From contig CANLWG010000003.1 of the NCBI GenBank assembly GCA_947494715.1, positions 276,947 to 340,946 of the forward strand: a stretch of 64,000 bases of DNA. Reading direction: 5' to 3'. Both the position numbers and the translations under genes were made by a program. Every line of letters starts with the position of its first letter. Position 1 is the stretch's first letter. This document shows, piece by piece, positions 51,581-61,074 of this stretch. The notes beneath the pieces were generated by a model, which saw nothing but the letters and a program-made list of their open reading frames with translations, ran no database searches and was not told the DNA's origin. Origin of the DNA: an uncultured Flavobacteriaceae bacterium (GTDB lineage: Bacteria > Bacteroidota > Bacteroidia > Flavobacteriales > Flavobacteriaceae).

Positions 51581-51770
51581 TTTACATTGCTTTTAGATTG
51601 TTATTATCTTCCTTACTGCTTTAAGGACGAATGAGGTAGGTCTTTTTTGGACAATTTTGACAAAATAAGGATAAAGACAATCTATGAGCTAGTAAGAAAT
51701 AGTAAGTTTATTTAGAGAAGGACAATTAAAAAGTATGGGTTTTCTTTTAAGAAAGTAAGTTCTAAAAAGA

Positions 51771-52178
51771 TTAGGCTACATCTTTTAGCACATTTTCCAG
51801 ATCCTGTGGTGATAACGGTTTAAGGATATAATTATTTACCACCTTGTAGTTGCGTATCCGCTCCAAGTCCCTTGGGTCGATCGATGAGCTAATTATATAA
51901 ATAATGACCTTTTTGCCATTGAGGTTTGGAATTTTTACAAAATCTTCCAAAAATTCCCAACCATCCATAACAGGCATGTTTAAATCCAAAAATAATACCT
52001 CGGGCAGGTCTTCCCCTTTTGTGGTCAGTTCCTTTAAGCCCTCCATGGCATCTTGGCCGTTATTGAATACCAAAATGTTATCACAAAAATCAACTTCTTT
52101 CATGATTCTTCTGGTACCATAGATAAAAATTGGATCATCATCGATTATACAGGTACTTTGAATTTTTTTCATTTCCAT
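51771..52178 (-). CDS. single-domain (CheY-like) response regulator
   Basis: The 135-residue receiver domain has the acidic pair near residues 13-15 (IIDDDP), the phospho-acceptor D65 in FLDLNMPVMDGWEFL, a Ser switch at about 97-99 and K120 in YILKPLS. No output domain. It lies 14 nt downstream of the histidine kinase gene on the same strand, so it is probably its cognate regulator acting by protein interaction. Confidence 0.93.
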   Translation of the reverse strand: MEMKKIQSTCIIDDDPIFIYGTRRIMKEVDFCDNILVFNNGQDAMEGLKELTTKGEDLPEVLFLDLNMPVMDGWEFLEDFVKIPNLNGKKVIIYIISSSIDPRDLERIRNYKVVNNYILKPLSPQDLENVLKDVA

Positions 52179-52192
52179 AATAGCGTTCTTTT

Positions 52193-54007
52193 TTAATTTA
52201 TTTGAAAATACAATTTAAAAGTTGTACCGATACCAACGTTACTTTCTACCTCTATTTTCCCGTTCATGGCTTCTATTTGATTCTTGGTGATAAAAAGCCC
52301 TATCCCCTTGGCATCTTTATGTTTGTGAAAGGTTTTATACATGCCAAAAAGCTTATCCCCATGTTTGTCCAAATCTATGCCCAGACCATTGTCGGAGAAA
52401 GTAACTAGTATAGTATCATCTATTTTTGATGCAGAAATTTTGAGGTCAAGGTCTCTTTCCTGGGAGCTGTATTTGATACTATTGGTAAAAAGGTTTAGAA
52501 AAATGCTGTCCAAGTAGGCAGGTATCGCTTTTACATCAAGGGTTTCGGGCACTTCAATGGTACACCGTGCCTTTTTTTCCAAAAGCAAAACACTCAAATT
52601 CTTCTCAACATCCTTTATGGTCTTAGAAAGATTTACCGGGCTCATTTCTTCCAATGCTCCCGCCTTAACTTGTACTACATCGTTTAAATGGAGAACTGTT
52701 TCATTGAGGCTTTCAGAGGCATCCAATAGCATGTTCACCAAATTTCTTCTTTCTTCCTCGTTTTCTTCTTTATCCAAGAAACCGGCCAACATGGAAAGGT
52801 TACTGGAATGTGATCTAAGATTATGGGAAACAATATGGGCAAAATTTAATAAGCTGTTATTCTGCTCGCTGGTAATATCCAAAAGGTTTTTTAGTTTCTT
52901 TTCTGCATTTTTCTCTTCGGTAATATCCCAATTGGCTCCTATCATACGTAACGGATTGTCCTCTTCGTCCCTTTTTACTATAGACTGCGCCTTAATATGT
53001 CTGACTTCCCCGCTGGGCCAAATTACACGAAACTCGGAGTTGAATTCCTTTATCCCGGCCAAGGCCATTTCAACTCCCTTTAAGCTTCTTTCCTTGTCAT
53101 CAGGATGTACACAGGCTTCCCAAGCTTCAACAGCACCTATAAAATTCTTCTGATCTACACCATACAAATCATACATATTATCATCCCAAACTAATATGTT
53201 GTCCACAATGTTATAGTCCCAAATACCAATTTTAGCTGCGTTGGTAGCAATGGCCAATCTATCCGAGACTTTTTGGTATTCCAATGCTGTTCGCTTCCTT
53301 TCATCTATGTCCTGGAACGTACCGTAGATACGTGTACACTTGCCATTTACGATTTCCGCCTCACCCTTGGTCCGTATCCAAAGTTCCCTGCCTTTAGCTG
53401 TAATGATTTGAAGTTCGGTATCCCAAGGTGTACCATCGTTCATAGCTCTGCTGACCAAATGGGTTATTTCATCACGTGACGCTCCTTGCTTATAAAAATT
53501 GATACCCTCTTCCAGATTAGGGGCATAATCCTTGCTGACTTCATGGATTTCTCTTGTAACCTGTGTCCAATATACCTTATTGGAAACCATATCTACTTCC
53601 CAACCTCCAATTCGGGCCACACTTTTGACCTTCATGAGTAGTTCTTCGCTCCTTTTTTCTTCGGTAATATCCTCCTGAACTATAATTAGCCCACCAATAG
53701 TACCATCCTCCTCTCTCCATGCATTTATTTTCCATTTTAGCCACTGCACGGTACCGTTGGGATGTATAAGTTTATGGCCCTTGTTCACATTGGTTTTTCC
53801 TTTTAGACATTCCCGATGTATTTTTCGAAGCTCTTCCGAGGTGTTGGGAATTACGTCATAATACGATTGACCTACAATAGAGGAACGGCCATTGGTGAAT
53901 TCTTCCAACCATGTTTTGGAATGGCTTATGAAATGCATATTGGAGTCTACGATAGCTACGGAAGCAGGGGAATCTTTAATAAGGAAGTTAATGGGTAGTG
54001 TTTCCAA
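52193..54007 (-). CDS. soluble PAS-domain sensor histidine kinase
   Basis: The 604-residue protein has no transmembrane helix. Three PAS/PAC units (about 5-120, 125-240, 245-370), each ending in a DITEEK or DIDERK-type PAC motif, precede the dimerisation H-box VSHNLRSHSSNLSML (H395). The ATPase domain has N509, DNGLGID (539-545) and GIGL (568-571). No ATG precedes the first PAS. The best start is TTG at 54007, bounded by an in-frame TAA 12 nt upstream. It senses a cytoplasmic cue, likely via PAS cofactor or ligand, and passes phosphate to the response regulator just downstream. Confidence 0.92.
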   Translation of the reverse strand: METLPINFLIKDSPASVAIVDSNMHFISHSKTWLEEFTNGRSSIVGQSYYDVIPNTSEELRKIHRECLKGKTNVNKGHKLIHPNGTVQWLKWKINAWREEDGTIGGLIIVQEDITEEKRSEELLMKVKSVARIGGWEVDMVSNKVYWTQVTREIHEVSKDYAPNLEEGINFYKQGASRDEITHLVSRAMNDGTPWDTELQIITAKGRELWIRTKGEAEIVNGKCTRIYGTFQDIDERKRTALEYQKVSDRLAIATNAAKIGIWDYNIVDNILVWDDNMYDLYGVDQKNFIGAVEAWEACVHPDDKERSLKGVEMALAGIKEFNSEFRVIWPSGEVRHIKAQSIVKRDEEDNPLRMIGANWDITEEKNAEKKLKNLLDITSEQNNSLLNFAHIVSHNLRSHSSNLSMLAGFLDKEENEEERRNLVNMLLDASESLNETVLHLNDVVQVKAGALEEMSPVNLSKTIKDVEKNLSVLLLEKKARCTIEVPETLDVKAIPAYLDSIFLNLFTNSIKYSSQERDLDLKISASKIDDTILVTFSDNGLGIDLDKHGDKLFGMYKTFHKHKDAKGIGLFITKNQIEAMNGKIEVESNVGIGTTFKLYFQIN

Positions 54008-54240
54008 ATTAATGATGTTTTAGTTGGTTAAAAATACAATTTATTTCAATAACGTAAGAAAATACATAAAAATTGTCAGAATAGTAAATAGTTGCTTCAT
54101 AGGAATCGGAGTATCTAGAATTAAGCTTCTAGATTATCAAATCGTATTATACTAATGTGTAAATATGAATATGATTGTCCATAATTATTGACCTCGGATC
54201 ATTTTACAGATCTGGTAGTTTTTTTATACATTTAGCACCA

Positions 54241-54720
54241 ATGAAAAACACGGATATTTTTTTTAATGAAATACGAAATGGTAATCTGGATGCAGTGGCC
54301 AAAATGACAGCTTCAAACCCAGATTTGGTCAATAGTAAAGATCAAAGAAGTTCTACTCCTTTGATTTTGGCCACGTACTACAATCAAAATGCGATTGCCG
54401 ATTTGCTATTGGATCAAGGTGCAAAAGTAAATGCAGAAGATGCTTCGGGAAATACGGCTTTAATGGGCGTGTGTTTCAAAGGATTTATTGCTGTAGCCAA
54501 AAAACTGATAGAAAAAGGTGCAGATGTCAATCATCAAAACACTATGGGGGCCACCGGTCTTATCTATGCCGCTACCTTCAATCAAAAAGAGATAGCGGAA
54601 ATACTTATGGCAAACGGGGCAGATGCCTCCACGAAGGATAACAGGGGCAACACGGCCTTGGATCATGCCAAGATGCAGGGAGCACCTGAATTGATAGGCT
54701 TGTTGGAAAATACACTTTAA
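54241..54720 (+). CDS. ankyrin-repeat protein
   Basis: The protein has 159 residues from the ATG at 54241, with about four ankyrin repeats. Recognisable units include STPLILATYYNQNAIADLLL, GNTALMGVCFKGFIAVAKKL and TMGATGLIYAATFNQKEIAE. No signal peptide. It is a protein-interaction scaffold of unknown partner. It overlaps the start of the NUDIX gene by one base (TAATG), so they are translationally coupled. Confidence 0.88.
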   Translation: MKNTDIFFNEIRNGNLDAVAKMTASNPDLVNSKDQRSSTPLILATYYNQNAIADLLLDQGAKVNAEDASGNTALMGVCFKGFIAVAKKLIEKGADVNHQNTMGATGLIYAATFNQKEIAEILMANGADASTKDNRGNTALDHAKMQGAPELIGLLENTL

Positions 54721-55343
54721 TGAAGAGTTCCGATCAGCTTAACCTCGTAAAACGCATACAGGCATTGTCCGATACAGGCCTGGTCTATGCAGAAAATGAG
54801 TACGATAGGGAACGTTACGAGGAACTAAAGGAGATAAGCCTAAAACTGTTGGCAACTATGGCCGATAGTCCTCTTTCTGCCTTACAAAATTTTTATATGC
54901 CCGTAATCGACTATCCGACACCAAAAGTGGATGTAAGGGGTTTTGTACTAAACGATGCAAAGGAAGTTCTCATGGTCAAAGAAAGTGAGGATGATAAATG
55001 GACCATTCCCGGAGGTTGGGCGGATGTGGGCTATTCGCCTTCAGAAGTTGTGGTAAAGGAGATCGAGGAAGAAACAGGATTTAAAACAAATGTAGTCCGG
55101 TTGTTGGCCATTTATGATAAAAAATGCCATCCACATCCTCCTCAGCCCTTTTATATTTATAAGTTGAATTTTCTTTGTACCATTTGCGGTGGAGCGCTAA
55201 AACATAGTTTCGATATTAAGGACGTTGGATACTTTCCCATAGACAAGCTTCCAGAATTATCGGAAGATAGGATTCTCAAAAGCCAATTGGAACAACTGCA
55301 CAAGATGGTTATGGATGATGATCACGGGGTATATTTTGATTGA
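54720..55343 (+). CDS. NUDIX hydrolase with N-terminal helical domain
   Basis: The 207-residue protein has a helical NUDIX_N-type region (about 5-60) before the Nudix fold. The Nudix box runs from G98 to G120 (WADVGYSPSEVVVKEIEEET). The metal-binding Glu set 114, 117 and 118 is intact, while the usual GE and RE positions read GY and KE, as in the subfamily. Likely hydrolyses an ADP-ribose- or nucleotide-sugar-type substrate. A C-x-x-C pair lies in FLCTICGG. It is the middle gene of the ankyrin-NUDIX-amidase unit. Confidence 0.88.
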   Translation: MKSSDQLNLVKRIQALSDTGLVYAENEYDRERYEELKEISLKLLATMADSPLSALQNFYMPVIDYPTPKVDVRGFVLNDAKEVLMVKESEDDKWTIPGGWADVGYSPSEVVVKEIEEETGFKTNVVRLLAIYDKKCHPHPPQPFYIYKLNFLCTICGGALKHSFDIKDVGYFPIDKLPELSEDRILKSQLEQLHKMVMDDDHGVYFD

Positions 55344-55348
55344 ATAAA

Positions 55349-56122
55349 ATGACAAAAGAATTGATAATCGCCTTGGTGCAATCCCCATTGTTTTGGGAAG
55401 ATCCTGAACGGAACAGGAAAATGTTCTCGAGAAAAATCGATGATATTTCAGACAAGGTAGATCTTATTGTTCTTCCCGAGATGTTCACCACGGCATTTAC
55501 CATGCATCCTAAAAGCATTAATGAAGAAGAAGGAATAAAAACGGTGAAATGGATGCAACGGCAAGCGGCCAAAAAAAATGCGGCCATAGTTGGGAGTATT
55601 GTATTCCAAGAAGATGGTAAGTATTTCAACCGTTTGCATTTTGTTGAACCTGATGGCGGGTTCAATAGTTATGATAAAAGACACACCTTTACCCTTGCTG
55701 GGGAAGACAAGGTCTATAAAGCCGGAGAAAAGAAAGTTCTGGTGGAGTACAAGGGGTTCCGGTTTTATCCCTTGATCTGTTATGACCTTCGGTTTCCGGT
55801 ATGGAGCCGAAATACAGAAAATTATGACGCTCTCCTATATGTTGCCAATTGGCCCAAACCCCGAATTACTGCTTGGGATACCCTGTTAAAGGCACGCGCC
55901 ATAGAAAATATGGCCTATTGTATCGGGGTGAACAGAATAGGACAAGATGATACGGGCCATGAATATGTTGGGCATTCCGCTGTATATAATTGTTTCGGGG
56001 AGCAACTTGCATTTTCAGAAAAGGAGATCGTCCTTCAGGTCACTTTGAGCAAGGAACATATTGAATCGTCACGGAACAAGTTGAAATTTTTGGACGATAG
56101 GGACCATTTTATTCTGGAATGA
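55349..56122 (+). CDS. nitrilase-superfamily omega-amidase (YafV/NIT2 type)
   Basis: The protein has 257 residues from the ATG at 55349 (a TTG three codons earlier overlaps the NUDIX stop). The carbon-nitrogen hydrolase triad is E44 in VLPEMFTT, K110 in YDKRHTF and C144 in LICYDLRFPVW. The length and these signatures match omega-amidases that convert alpha-ketoglutaramate or alpha-ketosuccinamate to keto acids and ammonia, a repair/salvage step. Its 3' end overlaps the convergent lipoprotein gene by 14 nt. Confidence 0.9.
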   Translation: MTKELIIALVQSPLFWEDPERNRKMFSRKIDDISDKVDLIVLPEMFTTAFTMHPKSINEEEGIKTVKWMQRQAAKKNAAIVGSIVFQEDGKYFNRLHFVEPDGGFNSYDKRHTFTLAGEDKVYKAGEKKVLVEYKGFRFYPLICYDLRFPVWSRNTENYDALLYVANWPKPRITAWDTLLKARAIENMAYCIGVNRIGQDDTGHEYVGHSAVYNCFGEQLAFSEKEIVLQVTLSKEHIESSRNKLKFLDDRDHFILE

Positions 56123-57725
56123 TAAATGTCTGTTCCAACTCCCAATTGGCCCTGACCTCAATGACATCCGGATAGTAGGTCACTCTTTCGGGTTGTATTC
56201 TTTTAAGATAGTTTCCTGTGTCCCATTTTTGGTTGCCATTTTCATCAAAGATGATTCGGACAAGGTATTTTGATGGTTCCAAGGCGTTAAATTCAAAAAT
56301 CTGGGGTTTCGGCGCATAGATTTCACGCCTTGTCTTGCCTTTTTCGTCCGTTAGCTGAACAATTAAGGGGTACGCCAAGCTATCTGCGGTAATGGTAAAC
56401 CTAAGATTTCCATAATCGGCCAAACTTTTGGTAGAAAGGTTATAGCTCAAGGTATCGTTCACTTGCCCGAAGAAATCAGTAATTGCCCCGGGGAGCATTC
56501 TTAGGGCATAGTTTTCATTGGGCTCCACTTCAAAATCAAAATCCACTTTATTTTCAACACTATCCAACTCTACAGTAAACAATACCGCGGTGGAATCCTT
56601 TTTCATCATACTCATTTGTAGGGTATCAATGGCTACAAGGGGCGTAGTGGCATCTATATAAAAAGGCTCATTGAATCCCAGAGATCCCCGCTGGTTGGGA
56701 TTTAGGGTCAGGGAGTCGATTCCCACCTTTCGGCTTTTTACGGTAAAGGTGTCTATAACCTTTAGGTTTTCATTGGTTATGGTGAAGATAAGGGAATCCA
56801 TCTCAAATGGTGTAAACCAAAAGTTGAGGGTATCTTTGTCCCGTTCCTTTAAAATCTTGGTTCTAACGGTATCGGGCAAATCTGTAAGAAGGTCTACGTC
56901 AATATCCTCTCCATCCCCAAAATACCCAAAAATTATTTTGTTCTGTGCCGCGTAACTTGGTACGGAACTACTATAATTCGGTATTTCCTTGAACATGGTA
57001 AGCAAGTATGTAGAATCCGTAGGTAGGGTAACCGTATCCTGGATAAAGGCAATCTTATCCAAGTTTTGATCAAAAAGATTGTTTTTCCCCTCATCCTTTA
57101 GACCGAACAAGGCATATTTGCCCTCCTTTAAATTTCTCAAAGTAAAAATTACGGCACTATCCAGCGTATTTGTAATGTAGTTTGGGGGCCTTTGATATAC
57201 CGTTGAATCGGTATAGGCGGTGTCCAATTCGTAGAGCATTACACTTATGAACTCGTCCGCTTTTCTATTAAAGGCGTCTTTTACAACGCCCAATACAGTC
57301 AATGAATCAATATAATCACCCGTGGAAAACACATACGTCAAAAAACTATTTGGATTTCCCTCGTTATTGTCCGTAATACTTTGTCCAAAATTTAAGGTGT
57401 AGGTTGTGTTCTCCTTTAGGGTATCCTTGAATTTTATTTCCACTACCCTGTCCGCGCCTCCTTGTGGGGATATTTCAGGGGGATACTTCAGGGGAGGGGA
57501 AACAATAAGTTGCTCTTGAACATCTTCCAACTTCACATATTCATCAAAATAGAGCCGTATTTCTTCGGCATCAAAGTTGATGGTCATATTCTCGGGTTCC
57601 GCCCGTAACAAAACGGGAGGGTCTTCATCCTTGGGGCCTCCAGTAGGATTGCCCCTTCTTGCACACTGCAATAAAGCGGCAATGGCAAAGAACAAAAAAA
57701 CACAAGCCAATATGCGTCGTAACAT
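56109..57725 (-). CDS. Ig-like (Big_5/SbsA-type) domain lipoprotein
   Basis: The protein has 538 residues from the ATG at 57725 (16 codons after a longer alternative start that would spoil the signal). A lipoprotein signal (FFAIAALLQC, Cys20) is followed by the conserved RRGNPTGGPKDEDPPVLL leader and an Ig-like domain with LYFDEYVKLEDVQEQLIVSP. The remainder is beta-rich and ends with a prealbumin-like segment YLVRIIFDENGNQKWDTGNY. This is a common flavobacterial envelope lipoprotein of unknown role. It overlaps the omega-amidase gene tail to tail. Confidence 0.85.
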   Translation of the reverse strand: MLRRILACVFLFFAIAALLQCARRGNPTGGPKDEDPPVLLRAEPENMTINFDAEEIRLYFDEYVKLEDVQEQLIVSPPLKYPPEISPQGGADRVVEIKFKDTLKENTTYTLNFGQSITDNNEGNPNSFLTYVFSTGDYIDSLTVLGVVKDAFNRKADEFISVMLYELDTAYTDSTVYQRPPNYITNTLDSAVIFTLRNLKEGKYALFGLKDEGKNNLFDQNLDKIAFIQDTVTLPTDSTYLLTMFKEIPNYSSSVPSYAAQNKIIFGYFGDGEDIDVDLLTDLPDTVRTKILKERDKDTLNFWFTPFEMDSLIFTITNENLKVIDTFTVKSRKVGIDSLTLNPNQRGSLGFNEPFYIDATTPLVAIDTLQMSMMKKDSTAVLFTVELDSVENKVDFDFEVEPNENYALRMLPGAITDFFGQVNDTLSYNLSTKSLADYGNLRFTITADSLAYPLIVQLTDEKGKTRREIYAPKPQIFEFNALEPSKYLVRIIFDENGNQKWDTGNYLKRIQPERVTYYPDVIEVRANWELEQTFIIPE

Positions 57726-57762
57726 TGGGGATAATATAGCAACAAAGAAACAATTTATTTCA

Positions 57763-58467
57763 TTAGGGTACAACGGCGATACTGGTTAGATATATGTTAA
57801 TACCTTTGGCCTCCTTAAGGGCCTTGGCACAGATTTCCATTGTAGCCCCCGTGGTGATAACGTCATCCACCAAAAGCACATTTTTATTTTCGAGTTCGGA
57901 TGCATTGGTAAGGATATAAAGTGCCTTATTTCCCTGCAATCTTGCTATTCTTCCTTTTTTGGTCTGTGTCTTGGTATTGGCCGTCTTAACGAGTACATGA
58001 TCTACGTATTCCGCATTAAGGTGATGGGCAATTTTTCTTGCGAAAAGAGCCACTTGGTTGTACCCACGTCGCCGCAATTTTTTTTTATGGAGAGGAACCG
58101 GCACAACGATATCTATGGTATCATCAAAATGGGTTTCTTTTAAGGCTTGGCCATACCAATCGCCCAAGAAAGCTCCTATTTGTTCCTGGTTTCGGTATTT
58201 TAGGTGATGAATGAGGTTTTTTACTATGCCTATTTCTGAAAAAAACAAAAAAGAACTGGCCTTTTTTATGTTAATTCTGCCATAAAAAATACGGTCAACA
58301 GCATTTTCGGCGTTAAAGGTGTATTCGGTGAGTGGTATTTGGTTCCGACAAACTGTACACAGATGTTGCTCTCCGCCTGATAAATGTGCATTACATCCAA
58401 AACAGACCCTGGGCAGTAGGAGGGTGTTTACATCATTTATTATATTTGATAGCTTGGAGCGTAACAA
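57763..58467 (-). CDS. ComF-family phosphoribosyltransferase-like protein
   Basis: The 234-residue protein has an N-terminal double-zinc-ribbon with CFGC and CTVC pairs, a middle TIDIVVPVPLHKKKLRRRGYNQ that is typical of ComF, and the PRPP-binding loop VLLVDDVITTGATM. In naturally transformable bacteria ComF acts in DNA uptake at the inner membrane side. Upstream of the Ig-like lipoprotein gene on the same strand, with a 37-nt gap. Confidence 0.92.
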   Translation of the reverse strand: MLRSKLSNIINDVNTLLLPRVCFGCNAHLSGGEQHLCTVCRNQIPLTEYTFNAENAVDRIFYGRINIKKASSFLFFSEIGIVKNLIHHLKYRNQEQIGAFLGDWYGQALKETHFDDTIDIVVPVPLHKKKLRRRGYNQVALFARKIAHHLNAEYVDHVLVKTANTKTQTKKGRIARLQGNKALYILTNASELENKNVLLVDDVITTGATMEICAKALKEAKGINIYLTSIAVVP

Positions 58468-58507
58468 ATCTTAAATTACTTTAACCTACTAAAGCTTACT
58501 TGCTCTG

Positions 58508-59404
58508 ATGGATGGTCAAGATAATAAATTCAATTATAAAATAATCCTTACTGCACTGGCGGCGGTAATTATAGGCATTCTCATTGCCTTTTATTACAGT
58601 TATGCCCAATCCAAGAGTCAAATCGACTTTTTAGAACAGGAAAAGGAGCTTCTGGTAAAGGACCTTACCTTAATGAAGGCAGATGTGGATAGACTTTCCG
58701 CACTCAATGAGGTCAATGAAATTGAATTACAGGATTCTAGATATCGCGTACAACAGTTATTGGACTCCGTAGGCAGGTTAAATTTTACCGTAGATAAATT
58801 ACGGGAATATAAGACTGAACTTCGCAGACTGGAGGCCAAGAACGATAGCCTTAAACTCAAGAACAACTTCCTGAGATACAACAATATGCTGCTATCCGAT
58901 AAGTACGAGGAAACACAAAAGCAGATTGAGGAATTAAGGACCAAAAGTAATTCCTTGGCGGAAGCGGAAGCCTTACAACGAAGAAAGATCCAGGAACTGA
59001 ACAAGGAACTTAAGAGCAAAACGTATTTGACCTTAAGAGGTTCGGAGGGGATAGGTTTTCGATTAAGGAGTGGCAAACCCATACGTACCAATAAAGCTTC
59101 GACCATAGAAAAACTTAGGGGTTGTGTTACCATTATGGCAGATCCCAATATCATAAGTACGGAAAAGGTAATTTATTTCCAGTTTTTAGGCCCCAACATG
59201 GGGGTCATCGAGGATAATGCCAATACCATTTCCGTAAATGGGAATATTTATAGCAAGCGTGTTGAAGTTATCTTTACAGGGGAACAGAAAAATATCTGTG
59301 ACTTTATAACACTGCCCGAAGGATCCTTGGAAGGAGGCACTTACACCTTAAATGTCTTCGAGGATGAACGTCTTCTGGCCTCTTCCGAATTTCAATTGAA
59401 ATAA
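58508..59404 (+). CDS. membrane-anchored coiled-coil protein of unknown function
   Basis: The 298-residue protein has a transmembrane helix at about 12-32 (ILTALAAVIIGILIAFYY), a long coiled coil at about 37-165 rich in Leu/Glu/Lys heptads, and a C-terminal beta-rich domain (about 175-298) containing LRGCVTIMADPNIISTEKV and RVEVIFTGEQKNICDFITLP. No enzyme motif. The layout suggests an envelope scaffold or sensor with a periplasmic globular head. It has its own start after ComF in divergent orientation. Confidence 0.7.
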   Translation: MDGQDNKFNYKIILTALAAVIIGILIAFYYSYAQSKSQIDFLEQEKELLVKDLTLMKADVDRLSALNEVNEIELQDSRYRVQQLLDSVGRLNFTVDKLREYKTELRRLEAKNDSLKLKNNFLRYNNMLLSDKYEETQKQIEELRTKSNSLAEAEALQRRKIQELNKELKSKTYLTLRGSEGIGFRLRSGKPIRTNKASTIEKLRGCVTIMADPNIISTEKVIYFQFLGPNMGVIEDNANTISVNGNIYSKRVEVIFTGEQKNICDFITLPEGSLEGGTYTLNVFEDERLLASSEFQLK

Positions 59405-59429
59405 TTAGTTCTTTTTTAGGGTAATATTC

Positions 59430-59437
59430 TATTTTTG
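59430..59437 (+). promoter_or_regulatory. -7 box of the GlyRS gene, predicted leaderless start
   Basis: TATTTTTG is followed by CCGA and the ATG at 59442, the same 4-nt gap as at the GntR and ArsR-type genes. Confidence 0.5.
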
Positions 59438-59441
59438 CCGA

Positions 59442-60983
59442 ATGGCAAAACAAGATGACGATTTAAGACGGGTAATCTCCCATGCTAAGGAATACGGCTA
59501 TGTATTTCAGTCCAGCGAAATATATGACGGTCTAAGCGCCGTTTATGACTACGCCCAGAATGGCGTGGAACTCAAAAAGAATATACGGGAGTACTGGTGG
59601 AAAGCCATGGTACAGCTCAATGAAAATATCGTTGGTCTGGATGCGGCTATTTTTATGCACCCTACTACTTGGAAGGCCTCAGGCCACGTTGATGCTTTTA
59701 ATGACCCCTTAATAGACAACAAGGATTCGAAAAAAAGATATCGCGCCGATGTTTTGGTAGAGGATCATGTGGCTAAAATCGAGGCCAAGATTGAAAAGGA
59801 AGTAGCCAAGGCGGCCAAACGTTTTGGAGATCAATTTGATAAGGAACAGTTTCTGGCCACCAACCAACGTGTGGTCGATTATCAGGAACAGGCTACCACT
59901 ATATTGAAACGTTTGGGGAAATCTTTGGAAAAAGAGGATTTGGCGGATGTAAAAAAGCTCATCGAAGAATTGGAAATTGCCTGCCCCATGTCCGGTTCCA
60001 GAAATTGGACGGATGTAAAACAATTTAATCTCATGTTCGGCACCAAATTGGGTGCTTCCGCGGATACAGCGACCGATTTATACCTACGTCCGGAAACCGC
60101 CCAAGGTATTTTTGTCAACTTTTTGAATGTACAGAAGACGGGGCGTATGAAAATCCCATTTGGGATTGCACAAACCGGAAAGGCCTTTCGCAATGAAATT
60201 GTGGCACGGCAATTCATTTTCCGCATGCGTGAATTCGAACAGATGGAAATGCAGTTTTTCATTAAACCGGGCACCCAAAAGGAATGGTATGACAGGTGGA
60301 AGGAAAATCGCTTAAAATGGCATTTATCCCTGGGAATGGGCGAGGAGAACTATCGCTTTCATAACCATGAAAAGCTGGCCCACTATGCCGATGCCGCTGC
60401 AGATATTGAATTTCGTTTTCCTTTCGGATTCAAGGAGTTGGAGGGCATCCACTCCCGAACGGATTTCGATTTGGGAAGCCATGAAAAGTATTCCGGCAAG
60501 AAATTGCAATATTTCGATAACGATACCCGAGAGAGTTATGTCCCTTATGTGATAGAGACTTCCATTGGGCTGGACCGTATGTTCCTATCCATTTTTAGCC
60601 ATTCGCTACAAGAGGAACAACTGGAAAATGGTACCACCCGCACAGTACTGCGACTTCCAGCGGTACTGGCTCCCACCAAGGCCGCGGTACTCCCATTGGT
60701 AAAAAAGGACGGTCTACCGGAAATTGCCCGTAAGATCATTGCCGATTTAAAGTGGGATTTCAATGTGGCCTATGACGAAAAGGATGCCGTAGGCCGAAGG
60801 TACCGAAGACAGGATGCCGCCGGTACCCCATTTTGTATTACCGTAGATCATCAAACCTTGGAAGATGATACGGTAACCTTACGTCACCGGGATACCATGG
60901 AACAGCAACGTATTAAATTGGCTGATGTAAAATCCATCATTGCCAAGGAAGTGGACATGCGGGAGTGGTTACAGAAGATGTAG
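59442..60983 (+). CDS. glyQS: glycyl-tRNA synthetase, single-chain alpha2 form
   Basis: The 513-residue class II synthetase is of the archaeal/eukaryotic-type alpha2 GlyRS. Motif 2 region: IAQTGKAFRNEIVARQFIFR; catalytic QMEMQFFI; motif 3: SIGLDRMFLSIF. The C-terminal anticodon domain has RRQDAAGTPFCITVD. It charges tRNA-Gly. Bacteroidota normally use this form instead of the alpha2-beta2 GlyQ/GlyS. Its -7 box lies only 4 nt before the ATG. Confidence 0.95.
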   Translation: MAKQDDDLRRVISHAKEYGYVFQSSEIYDGLSAVYDYAQNGVELKKNIREYWWKAMVQLNENIVGLDAAIFMHPTTWKASGHVDAFNDPLIDNKDSKKRYRADVLVEDHVAKIEAKIEKEVAKAAKRFGDQFDKEQFLATNQRVVDYQEQATTILKRLGKSLEKEDLADVKKLIEELEIACPMSGSRNWTDVKQFNLMFGTKLGASADTATDLYLRPETAQGIFVNFLNVQKTGRMKIPFGIAQTGKAFRNEIVARQFIFRMREFEQMEMQFFIKPGTQKEWYDRWKENRLKWHLSLGMGEENYRFHNHEKLAHYADAAADIEFRFPFGFKELEGIHSRTDFDLGSHEKYSGKKLQYFDNDTRESYVPYVIETSIGLDRMFLSIFSHSLQEEQLENGTTRTVLRLPAVLAPTKAAVLPLVKKDGLPEIARKIIADLKWDFNVAYDEKDAVGRRYRRQDAAGTPFCITVDHQTLEDDTVTLRHRDTMEQQRIKLADVKSIIAKEVDMREWLQKM

Positions 60984-61074
60984 TATTCCCATTGCGAAAT
61001 TCTTTTTGCTTATCGCAAATAACGGTCTTCTATAACCGTCCGTTTTAATTGTGGTTATAATTGTTGTGCTTCGC

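Noticed and set aside
54720..55343. Deviations from the Nudix box (GY instead of GE, KE instead of RE), considered as loss of activity
   Set aside because: The metal-binding glutamates 114, 117 and 118 are intact and the same deviations are, as I recall, usual in this subfamily.
57726..57773. Start of the Ig-like lipoprotein at the upstream ATG
   Set aside because: It would place 16 residues before the lipoprotein signal; the internal ATG at 57725 gives a standard lipobox.
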